Positions 13,004 through 20,624 are shown, numbered from the stretch's first letter. The stretch is DNA of 25,086 nucleotides from Christensenella sp. UBA4626 (GCA_002406115.1 DHNC01000010.1:6841-31926); one strand, 5' to 3'. A program made the numbers and translations. The notes: generated from the letters alone by a model not told the origin.

Positions 13004-13681
13004 TTAGTTTTCTCCTTTCTTGTGGTTTTGTACAGTGCTTTGAGAAACTTTACCCAAAATTTCGCCTTTGTTGATCCATACTTTTACGCCAAGCACGCCG
13101 AAAGTTGTGTGTGCTTCAACGCAAGCATAGTCAATGTTTGCACGAATTGTGTGAAGAGGAAGCAAACCTTCGTGATAGTGTTCGCTACGAGCAATTTCAG
13201 CACCGTCAAGACGGCCAGAAACCATAGTTTTAACACCAACTGCACCTGCACGCATAACACGTTGCATAGCACTCTTCATAACACGTCTGAATTGTGCACG
13301 TTTTTCAAGTTGTGCAGCAATTGATTCAGCAACAAGTTTAGCATCCAAATCAGGGTTTTTGATTTCAACGATATTTACGTTTACTCTTTTTGCAGAAGAA
13401 AGTTTTTCAACATTCTTTTTAAGCGCTTCAACACCAGCACCTTTTTGTCCAATAAGAACGCCAGGTTTTGCTGTTGAAATTGAAACTGTTACACTGTCAT
13501 TAGTTCTTTCGATAAGAACGTTTGAAACTGCACAATTTTTGTATTCTTTAAGGATATAATTACGGATTGTATTATCTTCCTTAATGTTTGCAGCGATTTC
13601 TTTTTTGCCTGCGTACCAAAAAGAATTCCAAGTCTTATTGATACCAATTCTCATTCCATTAGGATTTACTTTTTGTCCCAT
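13004..13681 (-). CDS. rpsC: 30S ribosomal protein S3
   Basis: S3 lies at the mRNA entry of the 30S head and contributes to mRNA helicase activity. The 225 residues include GQKVNPNGMRIGINKTWNS at the N-terminus, the type II KH domain with the GQKG loop (PGVLIGQKGAGVEALKKN), and the C-terminal domain (VGVKTMVSGRLDGAEIARSE; GVLGVKVWINKGEI). The length is typical. Spacing is 5 bp from rplV and 1 bp to rplP. Confidence 0.97.
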   Translation of the reverse strand: MGQKVNPNGMRIGINKTWNSFWYAGKKEIAANIKEDNTIRNYILKEYKNCAVSNVLIERTNDSVTVSISTAKPGVLIGQKGAGVEALKKNVEKLSSAKRVNVNIVEIKNPDLDAKLVAESIAAQLEKRAQFRRVMKSAMQRVMRAGAVGVKTMVSGRLDGAEIARSEHYHEGLLPLHTIRANIDYACVEAHTTFGVLGVKVWINKGEILGKVSQSTVQNHKKGEN

Positions 13682-13686
13682 AATTC

Positions 13687-14079
13687 TTACTCCTTACTAT
13701 CTAGCACAACTTTGATGTGGCTAGTTCTTGTTACGATTCTGTCAGCGCCATGAGCACGACCACGGAAGTAAACTTTGTTTACACGTGTTGGGCCTTGTCC
13801 AAGGATAACTTCTGCCAAATACAAATCGTGAACGTTAAGTCCTTTATTGTTTTCAGCATTAGCACCAGCAGATTTAACAACTTTTAATAAGATTGCAGCA
13901 GCATCGTGTGGCATATTGCTCAAAATTGCAACTGCATCATCATAACTCTTTCCTCTAACTTGGTCGATAACAATTTTAGCCTTTGTAGGAGCCAAACGTA
14001 CGAAACGCACACTAGCATAAGGACGAGTTTCTTTATTCGCTTTGATTTGTTCAGATTTTTCTCTAATTCTCTTTGCCAT
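13687..14079 (-). CDS. rplV: 50S ribosomal protein L22
   Basis: L22 touches all 23S rRNA domains and its beta-hairpin lines the peptide tunnel. The 130 residues contain RFVRLAPTKAKIVIDQVRGKSYDDA and the hairpin segment VNKVYFRGRAHGADRIVTRT, ending in SHIKVVL. The hairpin tip differs somewhat from the commoner PRAxGRAxRIxKRTSH pattern. Such positions influence macrolide and stalling-peptide sensitivity in other species, though no effect can be claimed here. Confidence 0.96.
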   Translation of the reverse strand: MAKRIREKSEQIKANKETRPYASVRFVRLAPTKAKIVIDQVRGKSYDDAVAILSNMPHDAAAILLKVVKSAGANAENNKGLNVHDLYLAEVILGQGPTRVNKVYFRGRAHGADRIVTRTSHIKVVLDSKE

Positions 14080-14088
14080 TGTTCACTC

Positions 14089-14367
14089 CTATTTCTTAGC
14101 AACTGCTTCTTTTTGTTTGTGACCTTTAAATGTACGGGTTGGAGCAAATTCACCTAATTTGTGACCAACCATATCGACTGTACAGTACACTGGAATATGT
14201 TTTTTACCATTGTGAACAGCGATTGTGTGTCCAACAAATTCAGGGTAGATAGTGCTTGATCTTGACCAAGTTTTAAGCGCTTTCTTTTCACCTTTTTCGT
14301 TCATTGCAACAACACGATCCATAAGTTTTTGTTCAACATAAGGTTTTTTCTTTAAACTTCTACTCAT
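14089..14367 (-). CDS. rpsS: 30S ribosomal protein S19
   Basis: S19 is in the 30S head, pairs with S13 and takes part in the A-site finger bridge. The 92 residues start SRSLKKKPYVEQKLMDRV and include the core TWSRSSTIYPEFVGHTIAVH (in the form KTWSRSS...) and GEFAPTRTFKGHKQKE, all standard. Spacing to each neighbour is 9 bp. Confidence 0.98.
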   Translation of the reverse strand: MSRSLKKKPYVEQKLMDRVVAMNEKGEKKALKTWSRSSTIYPEFVGHTIAVHNGKKHIPVYCTVDMVGHKLGEFAPTRTFKGHKQKEAVAKK

Positions 14368-14376
14368 ATTTCACTC

Positions 14377-15213
14377 CTACTTAGCATTTGCTCTCTTGAC
14401 AATAAGTTTGTCAGAAGCTTTGCTGTGTTTTCTTGTCTTGTATCCAAGAGCAGGTTTACCCCAAGGAGTCATAGGACCAGCATGACCAACTGGTGATTTA
14501 CCTTCACCACCGCCGTGTGGGTGATCAACTGGGTTCATAGCACTACCACGTACAGATGGACGAACACCCATGTGACGTTTACGGCCTGCTTTACCTAATG
14601 ATACAATTTCATTTTCTTCATTGCCAATTTCACCGATTGTTGCACGGCAAACTGCCAATACTTTTCTCATTTCGCCACTTGGCAAACGAAGAGTAACATA
14701 AACACCTTCCTTAGCCATAAGTTGAGCAGATCCACCAGCTGAACGAACCATTTGACCGCCACGGCCAGGTTGAAGTTCAATATTGTGGACTTTTGCACCA
14801 AGTGGGATGTCTTTAAGTTCCAAGCAGTTACCTGGTTTGATTTCAGCGCCAGCACCGCTCATAACTTTATCACCAACACTCAAACCACGAGGAGCGATAA
14901 TAAATCTTTTTTCACCGTCAGCATATGTAAGCAATGCAATGTATGCTGTACGATTTGGGTCGTATTGGATGCTTTCAACACGTGCTACGACGCCATCTTT
15001 CTTTCTCTTAAAATCAATTACACGATATTTACGTCTGTTTTCGCCACCGATATTTCTAACTGTGATTTTGCCTTGTGCGTTACGACCACCAGTCTTTTTA
15101 ACAGTTGTCAAAAGTGATTTAGGTGCAACGGCGTCCTTAGTCAATTCTTCATAAGTCTTGTAACTAACGAAACGGCTACCTGCAGATGTAGGTTTTTTAG
15201 TTCTTATTGCCAT
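14377..15213 (-). CDS. rplB: 50S ribosomal protein L2
   Basis: L2 is essential for subunit joining and peptidyl transferase activity. The 278 residues comprise the N-terminal OB-type domain (RNIGGENRRKYRVIDFKR), the SH3-like domain (LELKDIPLGAKVHNIELQPG; GGQMVRSAGGSAQL), and the conserved C-terminal loop NPVDHPHGGGEGKSPVGHAG with the His implicated in activity (E. coli His229). Full length and position are normal. Confidence 0.98.
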   Translation of the reverse strand: MAIRTKKPTSAGSRFVSYKTYEELTKDAVAPKSLLTTVKKTGGRNAQGKITVRNIGGENRRKYRVIDFKRKKDGVVARVESIQYDPNRTAYIALLTYADGEKRFIIAPRGLSVGDKVMSGAGAEIKPGNCLELKDIPLGAKVHNIELQPGRGGQMVRSAGGSAQLMAKEGVYVTLRLPSGEMRKVLAVCRATIGEIGNEENEIVSLGKAGRKRHMGVRPSVRGSAMNPVDHPHGGGEGKSPVGHAGPMTPWGKPALGYKTRKHSKASDKLIVKRANAK

Positions 15214-15224
15214 ACTATCTCCTT

Positions 15225-15527
15225 TTAGTTCAAGCTTTCGAAGAATGCGATAGGTTTGCTGTCAGCTTTCAAGAAGACGATAGCTTTTTTGTAATCGCTT
15301 GTTCTACCAGTTACTTGACCATTTTTTGTGTTTCTAGTTTTAAGTTTGCCTGAGCAGTTAATTGTGTTTACACGTGCAACTTGCACTTCAAACAATTCTT
15401 CAACTGCTTTTTTGATTTCAATTTTGTTTGCAGATTTTGCAACTTTGAAGGTATAAACCTTGTTTGGAATGCCTGCGTATGACTTTTCTGTCATGATAGG
15501 CTCTAAAATAATTTGTTGTGCTTTCAT
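15225..15527 (-). CDS. rplW: 50S ribosomal protein L23
   Basis: L23 forms the main docking site for trigger factor and SRP at the tunnel exit. The 100 residues show ILEPIMTEKSYAGIPNKVYTF and NKIEIKKAVEELFEVQVARVN, which are typical, then the RNA-binding loop GKLKTRNTKNGQVTGRTSDYKKAIV. The start is 1 bp downstream of the rplD stop, so coupling is likely. Confidence 0.96.
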   Translation of the reverse strand: MKAQQIILEPIMTEKSYAGIPNKVYTFKVAKSANKIEIKKAVEELFEVQVARVNTINCSGKLKTRNTKNGQVTGRTSDYKKAIVFLKADSKPIAFFESLN

Positions 15528-15528
15528 A

Positions 15529-16146
15529 TTAAACGTAAGCCTCCTCTAACTTTTTCATTGCGTCAACAGTGAATACAACGAATGTGTTTTCCACAATTTC
15601 AGCAACGTTCAACAAGGCAGCGTCAACACAACTAACTTTTTCAAGATTGTTGGTTGCTCTAACAACGCCTTGATCCTTACCAGCAGTAACAATGATTGTA
15701 CGTTTGTTAAGACCAAATGTTTTCAAAAATTCGTTTGCTGTTTTTGTTTTGTTTGCGAAGTCTACGCTATCAAGAACAACAACTTCGTTTTGACGGATTT
15801 TTTCGCTCAATGCACTTGCAAAAGCGATATCACGCATTTTTTTGTTGATTTTTTGACTGAAATCTCTTGGCTTTGGAGCGAATACTACGCCACCGCCAGT
15901 AAATTGTGGAGCACTCTTTTCGTCGTGACGAGCGTTACCTGTGCCCTTTTGACGATAGATTTTCTTTTTGCTTGCATTGATTTCGCTACGTGTCAAAGTT
16001 GATTTTGTGCCTTGACGAGCGTTGTTGTGCAATGCAACGATAACTTGATGAATCAAAGGTTGATTGTAGTCAGCACCGAACACCATATCGTTGAGTTCAA
16101 GTTTGCCAACCTCTTCCTTTTTCATATTATAAACTTTAAGTTCCAT
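15529..16146 (-). CDS. rplD: 50S ribosomal protein L4
   Basis: L4 assembles early on 23S rRNA; its long loop reaches the peptide tunnel. In gamma-proteobacteria L4 also represses the S10 operon through the leader. The 205 residues contain the loop motif YRQKGTGNARHDEKSAPQFT and GGGVVFAPKPRDFSQKINKK. The ATG at 16146 follows AAAGGAG; an internal Met at residue 8 is a less likely start. Whether L4 acts on the rpsJ leader here is unknown. Confidence 0.97.
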   Translation of the reverse strand: MELKVYNMKKEEVGKLELNDMVFGADYNQPLIHQVIVALHNNARQGTKSTLTRSEINASKKKIYRQKGTGNARHDEKSAPQFTGGGVVFAPKPRDFSQKINKKMRDIAFASALSEKIRQNEVVVLDSVDFANKTKTANEFLKTFGLNKRTIIVTAGKDQGVVRATNNLEKVSCVDAALLNVAEIVENTFVVFTVDAMKKLEEAYV

Positions 16147-16157
16147 AGTTTTCTCCT

Positions 16158-16790
16158 TTAAGCCTTGGCAGCGGATCTAACAACTACGATTGATTTTTTA
16201 GGGCCAGGGATAGCACCTTTAACCAAAAGCAAATTTCTTTCCGCATCAACACGAACAACTTTCAAGTTTTGAACTGTAACTGTTTCGTGACCATAGTGAC
16301 CAGGCATATTTTTACCTTTGAATACACGGCTAGGTGTTGAGTTTGCACCCATTGAACCAACTTCTCTATGAACAGGGCCAACACCGTGTGTCATTTTAAG
16401 ACGTTGTTGATTCCAACGTTTGATAACGCCAGTAAAGCCGTGACCTTTTGTTGTACCAGTAACATCAACGATGTCGCCAGCAGCAAACATATCAGCTTTA
16501 ATTTCTTGACCAACACTAAATTTTGTTGTGTCGTCATATCTAAATTCTTTCAAAATGCGTTTTGCATCAATGCCGGCTTTTTTAAATGTGCCAGCAACAC
16601 ATTTGTTTACGTTTTTGGCTTTGATTTCACCAAATGCTAATTGAACTGAATCATAACCGTCTTTTTGAACGTTTTTGATTTGTGTTACATAGCATGGACC
16701 TGCTTCAATAACGGTTACAGGTTCTACTCTGCCATCGTCAGTGAAAAGTTGAGTCATGCCAATCTTTTTACCTATAATTGCTTTTTCCAC
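16158..16790 (-). CDS. rplC: 50S ribosomal protein L3
   Basis: L3 starts 50S assembly and its tip reaches the peptidyl transferase centre. A GTG start at 16790 was chosen: GGAGGA lies 5 nt upstream and the protein then begins with the family's EKAIIGKKIGMTQLFTDDG, giving 211 residues; the longer frame to 16838 would overlap rpsJ. Other signatures are GTTKGHGFTGVIKRWNQQR and the tip region GSMGANSTPSRVFKGKNMPG. The C-terminus ends with VPGPKK-like IPGPKKSIVVVR. It lies 10 bp after rpsJ. Confidence 0.96.
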   Translation of the reverse strand: MEKAIIGKKIGMTQLFTDDGRVEPVTVIEAGPCYVTQIKNVQKDGYDSVQLAFGEIKAKNVNKCVAGTFKKAGIDAKRILKEFRYDDTTKFSVGQEIKADMFAAGDIVDVTGTTKGHGFTGVIKRWNQQRLKMTHGVGPVHREVGSMGANSTPSRVFKGKNMPGHYGHETVTVQNLKVVRVDAERNLLLVKGAIPGPKKSIVVVRSAAKA

Positions 16791-16800
16791 AGTGTCCTCC

Positions 16801-17109
16801 TTATAATTCAACCTTAATGTCAACACCTGCTGGTACATTCATCTTCAAAAGTGTATCAACAGCTTTTGCATTAGGTGCATAGACGTCAATAAGTCTAAAA
16901 TGTGTACGTGATTCAAATTGTTCACGTGAATCTTTGTTTACGTGTGTACTACGTAAGATTGTAACCACTTCACGCTTTGTTGGAAGTGGAATAGGGCCTG
17001 AAACTTTGCAGCCAGACTTTGTTGCGGTATCAAGTATTTTTGAAACCACATTTTCGATTAAACCTGTGTCGTATGAAGCAAGTTTAATTCTCAATTTTGT
17101 TGTTGCCAT
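16801..17109 (-). CDS. rpsJ: 30S ribosomal protein S10
   Basis: S10 is in the 30S head and also serves as the NusE antitermination partner of NusB. The 102 residues contain KLASYDTGLIENVVSKI, the GPIPLPTKREVVTILRSTHV region and RTHFRLIDVYAPNAKAVDTL, ending in NVPAGVDIKVEL. It is the first gene of the superoperon, behind the promoter at 17447-17475 and a leader of about 330 nt. AAGGAGAGAG precedes the ATG at 17109. Confidence 0.98.
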   Translation of the reverse strand: MATTKLRIKLASYDTGLIENVVSKILDTATKSGCKVSGPIPLPTKREVVTILRSTHVNKDSREQFESRTHFRLIDVYAPNAKAVDTLLKMNVPAGVDIKVEL

Positions 17110-17440
17110 TTTCTCTCTCCTTTTATTTTTTTAGTCAACACCATAACTAGTGTGTTTAATCCATCAAATCAGCCAAGCAGTATAAACTTCACGTTTACTT
17201 ACAGGACCGTGTCAATTTGTTCCGTACGTACGCATATATAAATAGGTATAGCGAACTCAGTCAAATTTAACATCGGTTTACACTGACCCGTGTGTTAAGC
17301 ACTGATTTCCAAAAGAAAATGCCTCACACTTTGGTTCGGCAATCTTTTCACTAGCACTCTTACGAGTTATGGTCGACACAAATTCCCATTCGCTGTTGCT
17401 AGCAAATGCAACCTTGTGCGTCATCCCACTTAAAATCAGC
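17110..17440 (-). promoter_or_regulatory. long structured leader of the S10 superoperon
   Basis: About 330 nt of untranslated RNA precede rpsJ. On the minus strand, stem GTGTGAGGCA/TGCTT-AA-CACAC (17320-17329/17290-17301) forms about 10 bp with a 2-nt bulge. A second element pairs TTGTG/CACAA (17414-17418/17377-17381, minus strand CACAA/TTGTG) around inner stem 17408-17412/17395-17399, with an asymmetric internal loop. A smaller stem GTAAAC/GTTTAT lies near 17185-17200. Ribosomal protein leaders are a known regulatory class; membership in a known family was not established. Confidence 0.5.
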
Positions 17441-17446
17441 AAGTGT

Positions 17447-17475
17447 ATTCTACCAAACCTTGCTATCTTTGTCAA
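17447..17475 (-). promoter_or_regulatory. sigma-A-type promoter of the S10-spc-alpha superoperon
   Basis: On the minus strand a perfect TTGACA (17470-17475), a 17-bp spacer and TAGAAT (17447-17452) place the transcription start near 17440. The region just upstream is a T/A-tract stretch that could act as an UP element for the alpha C-terminal domain. It is the only strong promoter seen ahead of the 31-gene run. Confidence 0.85.
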
Positions 17476-17867
17476 CCCTTTTTTAAAAATATTTTAAACA
17501 TTTTTCGTTCTTATTTTTACGTCCAAACAAAGGCATGTTAAACCAACTTAAAATCGCTTTTTCAACTTTTGTTTTTTATCAATCCGCATAAAAACAAAAC
17601 AAAATAAATATATCACCAATACTATTTTCATTTTGTTGTTAGCAAAAGAAAAAATTTTATTAAATTAAAAAACATTGTAAATTTTTCAAAAATTTTAAAT
17701 TTTTTTTACAAATTTAGCAAAAAACAACCAAAAATTGCATATTTTTTAAATTTTTTAAATTATTTTTTAAATTTTTGGTGATTTGACATTTTATAATCCA
17801 ATCCAGCATTTATTAAAATCACAGAAAGAGGAGTTTACTTTTATTGCAACTTTTTTTAAAAAAGGTA
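17476..17867. other. AT-rich divergent intergenic region
   Basis: About 390 bp between two divergent promoters. It is dominated by A- and T-tracts, with TTTTTTAAA repeated at 17742, 17751 and 17763, roughly one helical turn apart, which suggests intrinsic DNA bending. No credible coding region, tRNA or DnaA-box cluster was seen. Confidence 0.55.
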
Positions 17868-17896
17868 TTTACAAAATTTATAAGTTGTGGTAAAAT
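17868..17896 (+). promoter_or_regulatory. promoter of the 141-residue unknown gene
   Basis: TTTACA (17868-17873), a 17-bp spacer and TAAAAT (17891-17896) give a predicted start near 17903, about 30 nt before the ATG. Confidence 0.75.
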
Positions 17897-17933
17897 GAAG
17901 GCAATTAAAATATAAGTTATAAAGGAGTAAATT

Positions 17934-18359
17934 ATGCCAACGATAAATACAGAAGCTCTTGATAAGTATAACATGTATACTGACGAACAATTAGCAAATG
18001 AATTTTTAGAAAACAAAAGATCACTCGGTGAAGGTAAACTTGAAGTTAAGCTTTTTACCAGCAGATTGCTCAACACTCTTACAGTTTATATGGAAGAAAA
18101 TGGTGAGAATTACAAATTTTCAAGGATTATAAACAGCGCAAAATTGATACAAGTTATTTATACTATTTATAGAAGACACAGATGTGATTATCCTTTAAAC
18201 GTTATGGCTTTTTGTGAAGTGTTGGAAAAATTTGCAAGGACAAATACAACAGCAATTTCTGATAAAGAGTTAACCGATTATTTTTTGAATTTCTTTACAC
18301 CGCTTCTTGAAAGAGCTTATGCTTACAAAAACCTCAACGGTGCCAACAATGTTTTATAA
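17934..18359 (+). CDS. uncharacterised 141-residue protein
   Basis: Not recognised. The protein looks soluble and largely helical, with no signal peptide, membrane segment or cysteine motif (two isolated Cys). Noticeable stretches are YTDEQLANEFLENKRSLGEG (15-34), KLIQVIYTIYRRHRCDYPLN (70-89) and ELTDYFLNFFTPLLERAYAY (112-131). Aromatic and charged residues alternate in the second half. The ATG at 17934 has an ideal AAAGGAG upstream. The gene stands alone between its own promoter and the terminator at 18391-18421, so it is a monocistronic unit. Strong promoter, ribosome binding site and terminator argue that it is a real gene; its function is unknown. Confidence 0.8.
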   Translation: MPTINTEALDKYNMYTDEQLANEFLENKRSLGEGKLEVKLFTSRLLNTLTVYMEENGENYKFSRIINSAKLIQVIYTIYRRHRCDYPLNVMAFCEVLEKFARTNTTAISDKELTDYFLNFFTPLLERAYAYKNLNGANNVL

Positions 18360-18369
18360 AAAAAAATAG

Positions 18370-18474
18370 ACCAATTTATTTTGAGCATTAAAAAAGTTCG
18401 CAATTTTACAGCGAACTTTTTTTGTTGTGATTTACAACAATCCACATTTATGAGCATCAGTGGAATAAATTGGT
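18370..18474. repeat. nested inverted repeats between convergent genes
   Basis: An outer inverted repeat ACCAATTTATT/AATAAATTGGT (18370-18380/18464-18474) encloses the terminator hairpin and a second perfect 7-bp hairpin TTGTTGT/ACAACAA (18422-18428/18434-18440). The whole can form a three-way cruciform-like structure in DNA or either RNA. Confidence 0.55.
18391..18421 (+). terminator. bidirectional intrinsic terminator
   Basis: A perfect 11-bp stem AAAAAGTTCGC/GCGAACTTTTT (18391-18401/18411-18421) has a 9-nt loop and T-runs on both sides. It serves the 141-residue gene on the plus strand and the 567-residue gene on the minus strand. Confidence 0.9.
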
Positions 18475-18480
18475 TTATTT

Positions 18481-20184
18481 TTAAATTTGTTGCACTGATT
18501 CACTGTTTTGTTCTTCTTGCACCATATCACCAATCAAAGGTTCTGTTGAACCCTCCATGTTTTTAAAAGTATCCTCAACAGTTTTTTCCAAATCTGGATT
18601 TGTGGATTCTTTATTGTCCCAAAAGTTAAATAAACTGTCTTCAATTTCCTTATCAATATCACTTGACAGCTGCTCAGTTTTTGTTTGTTCAGCATTGGCG
18701 GACACTGCCCCAATCAAAGATTTTTCACTTTCACCTCTTATTGCGGTTCCTTTTGTGGAGCCTATGTCAAACGGATTATATGTTGTTTTTTTAGTTGTGG
18801 TTGGCGTTGTTGCTCCTTTTGTTTGTTTAGTATCCGCCTTTGTTTTGGTTGTCGTCCCTTTATTTGTTTTTGTTGACTTCGCCTTATTTGTCGCTTTCGC
18901 AGGCTTGTCTGGTGATGTTTGTTTTTTAGCAGTTTGTTCAGCCGTTGCTGCCACCAAATTTGTTGGCTGTTGTTCAACTTTCGATGACACAGATTTTGCC
19001 ATCACTGTTTCAACGGTAGTTTGAGTAACTTTATCCGTCACCGCCTTGCCAAATTCAATCAAGGTAAGACCGGTTATTGCCGCCAATTTGTCAACAAGCA
19101 TATTCCTTTGTTTGAATGACAAAAGGCTGTTTACAATTGAAAATTCTTCTTTTTCCTTTTCAGGTAAACTTTCCGCTGCGGCACGTGCCACAACTTGCTG
19201 AGTTGTTTTTGACTTAGCATCAACATATTCTGCCGCAACCTCTTTAACCGAAAGGTTCCTTTCTTCACCAAATGTGTTAAGAATATATTTTGATGTGACA
19301 ACTTCGCCCTTATCGTCCAAAATTGGCACAGTGCTGGTTTCAATCGCTTGGGCAATTTTTATATTGCGTTCAAGGGTGGCGTTATGCCTTTCCGCCTCAA
19401 ACTCCGCTTTTTGTTGTTCGTTTAAGACGTCATGATTTTGCTCAACTGTTTGAGTTATAACCTCATTGACGGTCTTTGCAAAAAATGGTTTATCAGTTTT
19501 AAGCATACCTTTGTTGTTCAAAACAATGTCTTTAATTTTTGCATCAACAACTTTTTTCAACTCTGGATAGTGCGAAATCACTTCCAACATATCCGTCGCA
19601 TATTTCGCTTCAATCTCTTCCAACTCGTTTTCATTTTCAAGCAAAGTTTGGTTTGCTTTCATGATGTATTTAAATCTATTCACAATTGCCGCATACATTG
19701 CCAAAGTTTGCTCATCCATATCAAACACATCAAGTGCCTTGCCGGTGAATGGTGAAATATTCCACCTTTTGTAAATGAGGTTTTTATCCACAACGCCGGA
19801 TGTTTCAACCCTATCCAGCACAAATTCGTTTATATTACAAAACAGACCACTGTTGATTTTGTAATTCGCTTGGAAATTCACCTTTTCAGCCAAAGTGAGC
19901 GTTACACTTTCGCCCTCGTAAGTCACAAAAAATGTTATTTGCTTGTCCAATTTTAAAACACTGCTGCAAACATCCACATTGTCAACTGTGTCCACAATAT
20001 ATTTTGGCATAGCAATCAGTTCTTTAACAATATCATCAGCCACAACATAATTGCCTTGGACATCAAAATCTCCAAGCATACATCCCAAAACAGTATGCCT
20101 CATATTGTTCAATTTAAGATATTCAATTTCAGTATTGTCGGTTACAAACCCTTGTTCACAATCTTTTTTTAAATACTGTGCCAT
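18481..20184 (-). CDS. uncharacterised 567-residue protein with Thr/Lys-rich linker
   Basis: Not recognised. No signal peptide or membrane segment is visible, so it is probably cytoplasmic. Residues 1-150 look mixed alpha/beta (QITFFVTYEGESVTLTLAEK, 82-101). Residues 155-400 look helical, with charged heptad-like stretches around 180-215 and 250-280. Residues 402-470 are a low-complexity Thr/Lys/Ala-rich linker. The rest is acidic, with YNPFDIG at 469-475 and a Glu/Gln-rich end. The layout (folded front, basic disordered linker, acidic tail) suggests a scaffold or nucleic-acid-associated protein, which is only inference. AGGAG precedes the ATG at 20184. It has its own promoter and stands divergent to an XRE regulator. 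Confidence 0.85.
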   Translation of the reverse strand: MAQYLKKDCEQGFVTDNTEIEYLKLNNMRHTVLGCMLGDFDVQGNYVVADDIVKELIAMPKYIVDTVDNVDVCSSVLKLDKQITFFVTYEGESVTLTLAEKVNFQANYKINSGLFCNINEFVLDRVETSGVVDKNLIYKRWNISPFTGKALDVFDMDEQTLAMYAAIVNRFKYIMKANQTLLENENELEEIEAKYATDMLEVISHYPELKKVVDAKIKDIVLNNKGMLKTDKPFFAKTVNEVITQTVEQNHDVLNEQQKAEFEAERHNATLERNIKIAQAIETSTVPILDDKGEVVTSKYILNTFGEERNLSVKEVAAEYVDAKSKTTQQVVARAAAESLPEKEKEEFSIVNSLLSFKQRNMLVDKLAAITGLTLIEFGKAVTDKVTQTTVETVMAKSVSSKVEQQPTNLVAATAEQTAKKQTSPDKPAKATNKAKSTKTNKGTTTKTKADTKQTKGATTPTTTKKTTYNPFDIGSTKGTAIRGESEKSLIGAVSANAEQTKTEQLSSDIDKEIEDSLFNFWDNKESTNPDLEKTVEDTFKNMEGSTEPLIGDMVQEEQNSESVQQI

Positions 20185-20208
20185 ATCCTACTCCTGTTTG
20201 CACAAATC

Positions 20209-20300
20209 TTGATATCCAAATTATATCATAAACAAAACAAAATATCAAATAAAATATCTTGTTACAATATGTCATTTTGAGCCAACAAAACAAATATCAA
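20209..20300. promoter_or_regulatory. possible operator repeats (TTGATAT / ATATCAA)
   Basis: TTGATAT at 20209-20215 and its reverse complement ATATCAA at 20242-20248 and 20294-20300 lie around the promoter of the 567-residue gene: one near the start site, one over the -35 element, one about 50 bp upstream. They are candidate sites for the adjacent XRE-type protein; the DNA is AT-rich, so chance is possible. Confidence 0.35.
20220..20248 (-). promoter_or_regulatory. promoter of the 567-residue unknown gene
   Basis: TTGATA (20243-20248), a 17-bp spacer and a perfect TATAAT (20220-20225) on the minus strand place the start near 20213, about 28 nt ahead of the ATG. Confidence 0.8.
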
Positions 20301-20325
20301 TTATTAAATTTTGCAATCATAAATG

Positions 20326-20354
20326 TTGATTATTTTTTTTGATTGTTATAGAAT
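20326..20354 (+). promoter_or_regulatory. promoter of the XRE regulator gene
   Basis: TTGATT (20326-20331), a 17-bp spacer containing eight T residues, and TAGAAT (20349-20354) give a start near 20361, about 43 nt before the ATG. Confidence 0.65.
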
Positions 20355-20403
20355 ATTTACTAATAGGGTAAAAATGGCACAATGTCAAATATAAAGGAAT
20401 GAT

Positions 20404-20607
20404 ATGAAAACAAATGAGGTTATAAAATTATTGCGAAAGCAAAATGGTTATTCTCAACAATTTGTTGCGGATTATTTGAAAATTGACCGGTCAAATTACA
20501 GCAAATATGAACTCGGCAAATTGGAATTAAATTTGACAATGCTAAAAAGTTTATGTTTGCTTTATAATGTATCGGCTGATTATATTTTAGGTTTAAAAGA
20601 AATTTAA
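20404..20607 (+). CDS. small XRE-family HTH transcriptional regulator
   Basis: A 67-residue protein that is essentially one helix-turn-helix domain of the XRE/Cro-CI type. Helices run VIKLLRKQNGY, SQQFVADYL (helix 2) and RSNYSKYELGK (recognition region, about 29-39), then LTMLKSLCLLYNVSADYILG, the usual domain end. It has no sensor or dimerisation domain beyond this, so it resembles short phage- or toxin-antitoxin-type repressors, though no phage gene or toxin is seen nearby. AAAGGA precedes the ATG. It is divergent from the 567-residue gene and may control it or itself. Confidence 0.88.
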   Translation: MKTNEVIKLLRKQNGYSQQFVADYLKIDRSNYSKYELGKLELNLTMLKSLCLLYNVSADYILGLKEI

Positions 20608-20624
20608 TATTTGGCTTCACTGCC

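Noticed and set aside
17278..17475. 65-codon minus-strand frame upstream of rpsJ
   Set aside because: It begins inside the -35 element of the superoperon promoter, lacks a ribosome binding site and covers the structured leader.
17819..18076. Hydrophobic 85-codon frame antisense to the 141-residue gene
   Set aside because: No ribosome binding site or promoter; the apparent hydrophobicity comes from reading AT-rich coding DNA on the wrong strand.
18481..19100. Plus-strand frames antisense to the 567-residue gene (one of 155 codons)
   Set aside because: They mirror the low-complexity Thr/Lys linker and lack ribosome binding sites; the minus-strand gene has promoter, ribosome site and terminator.
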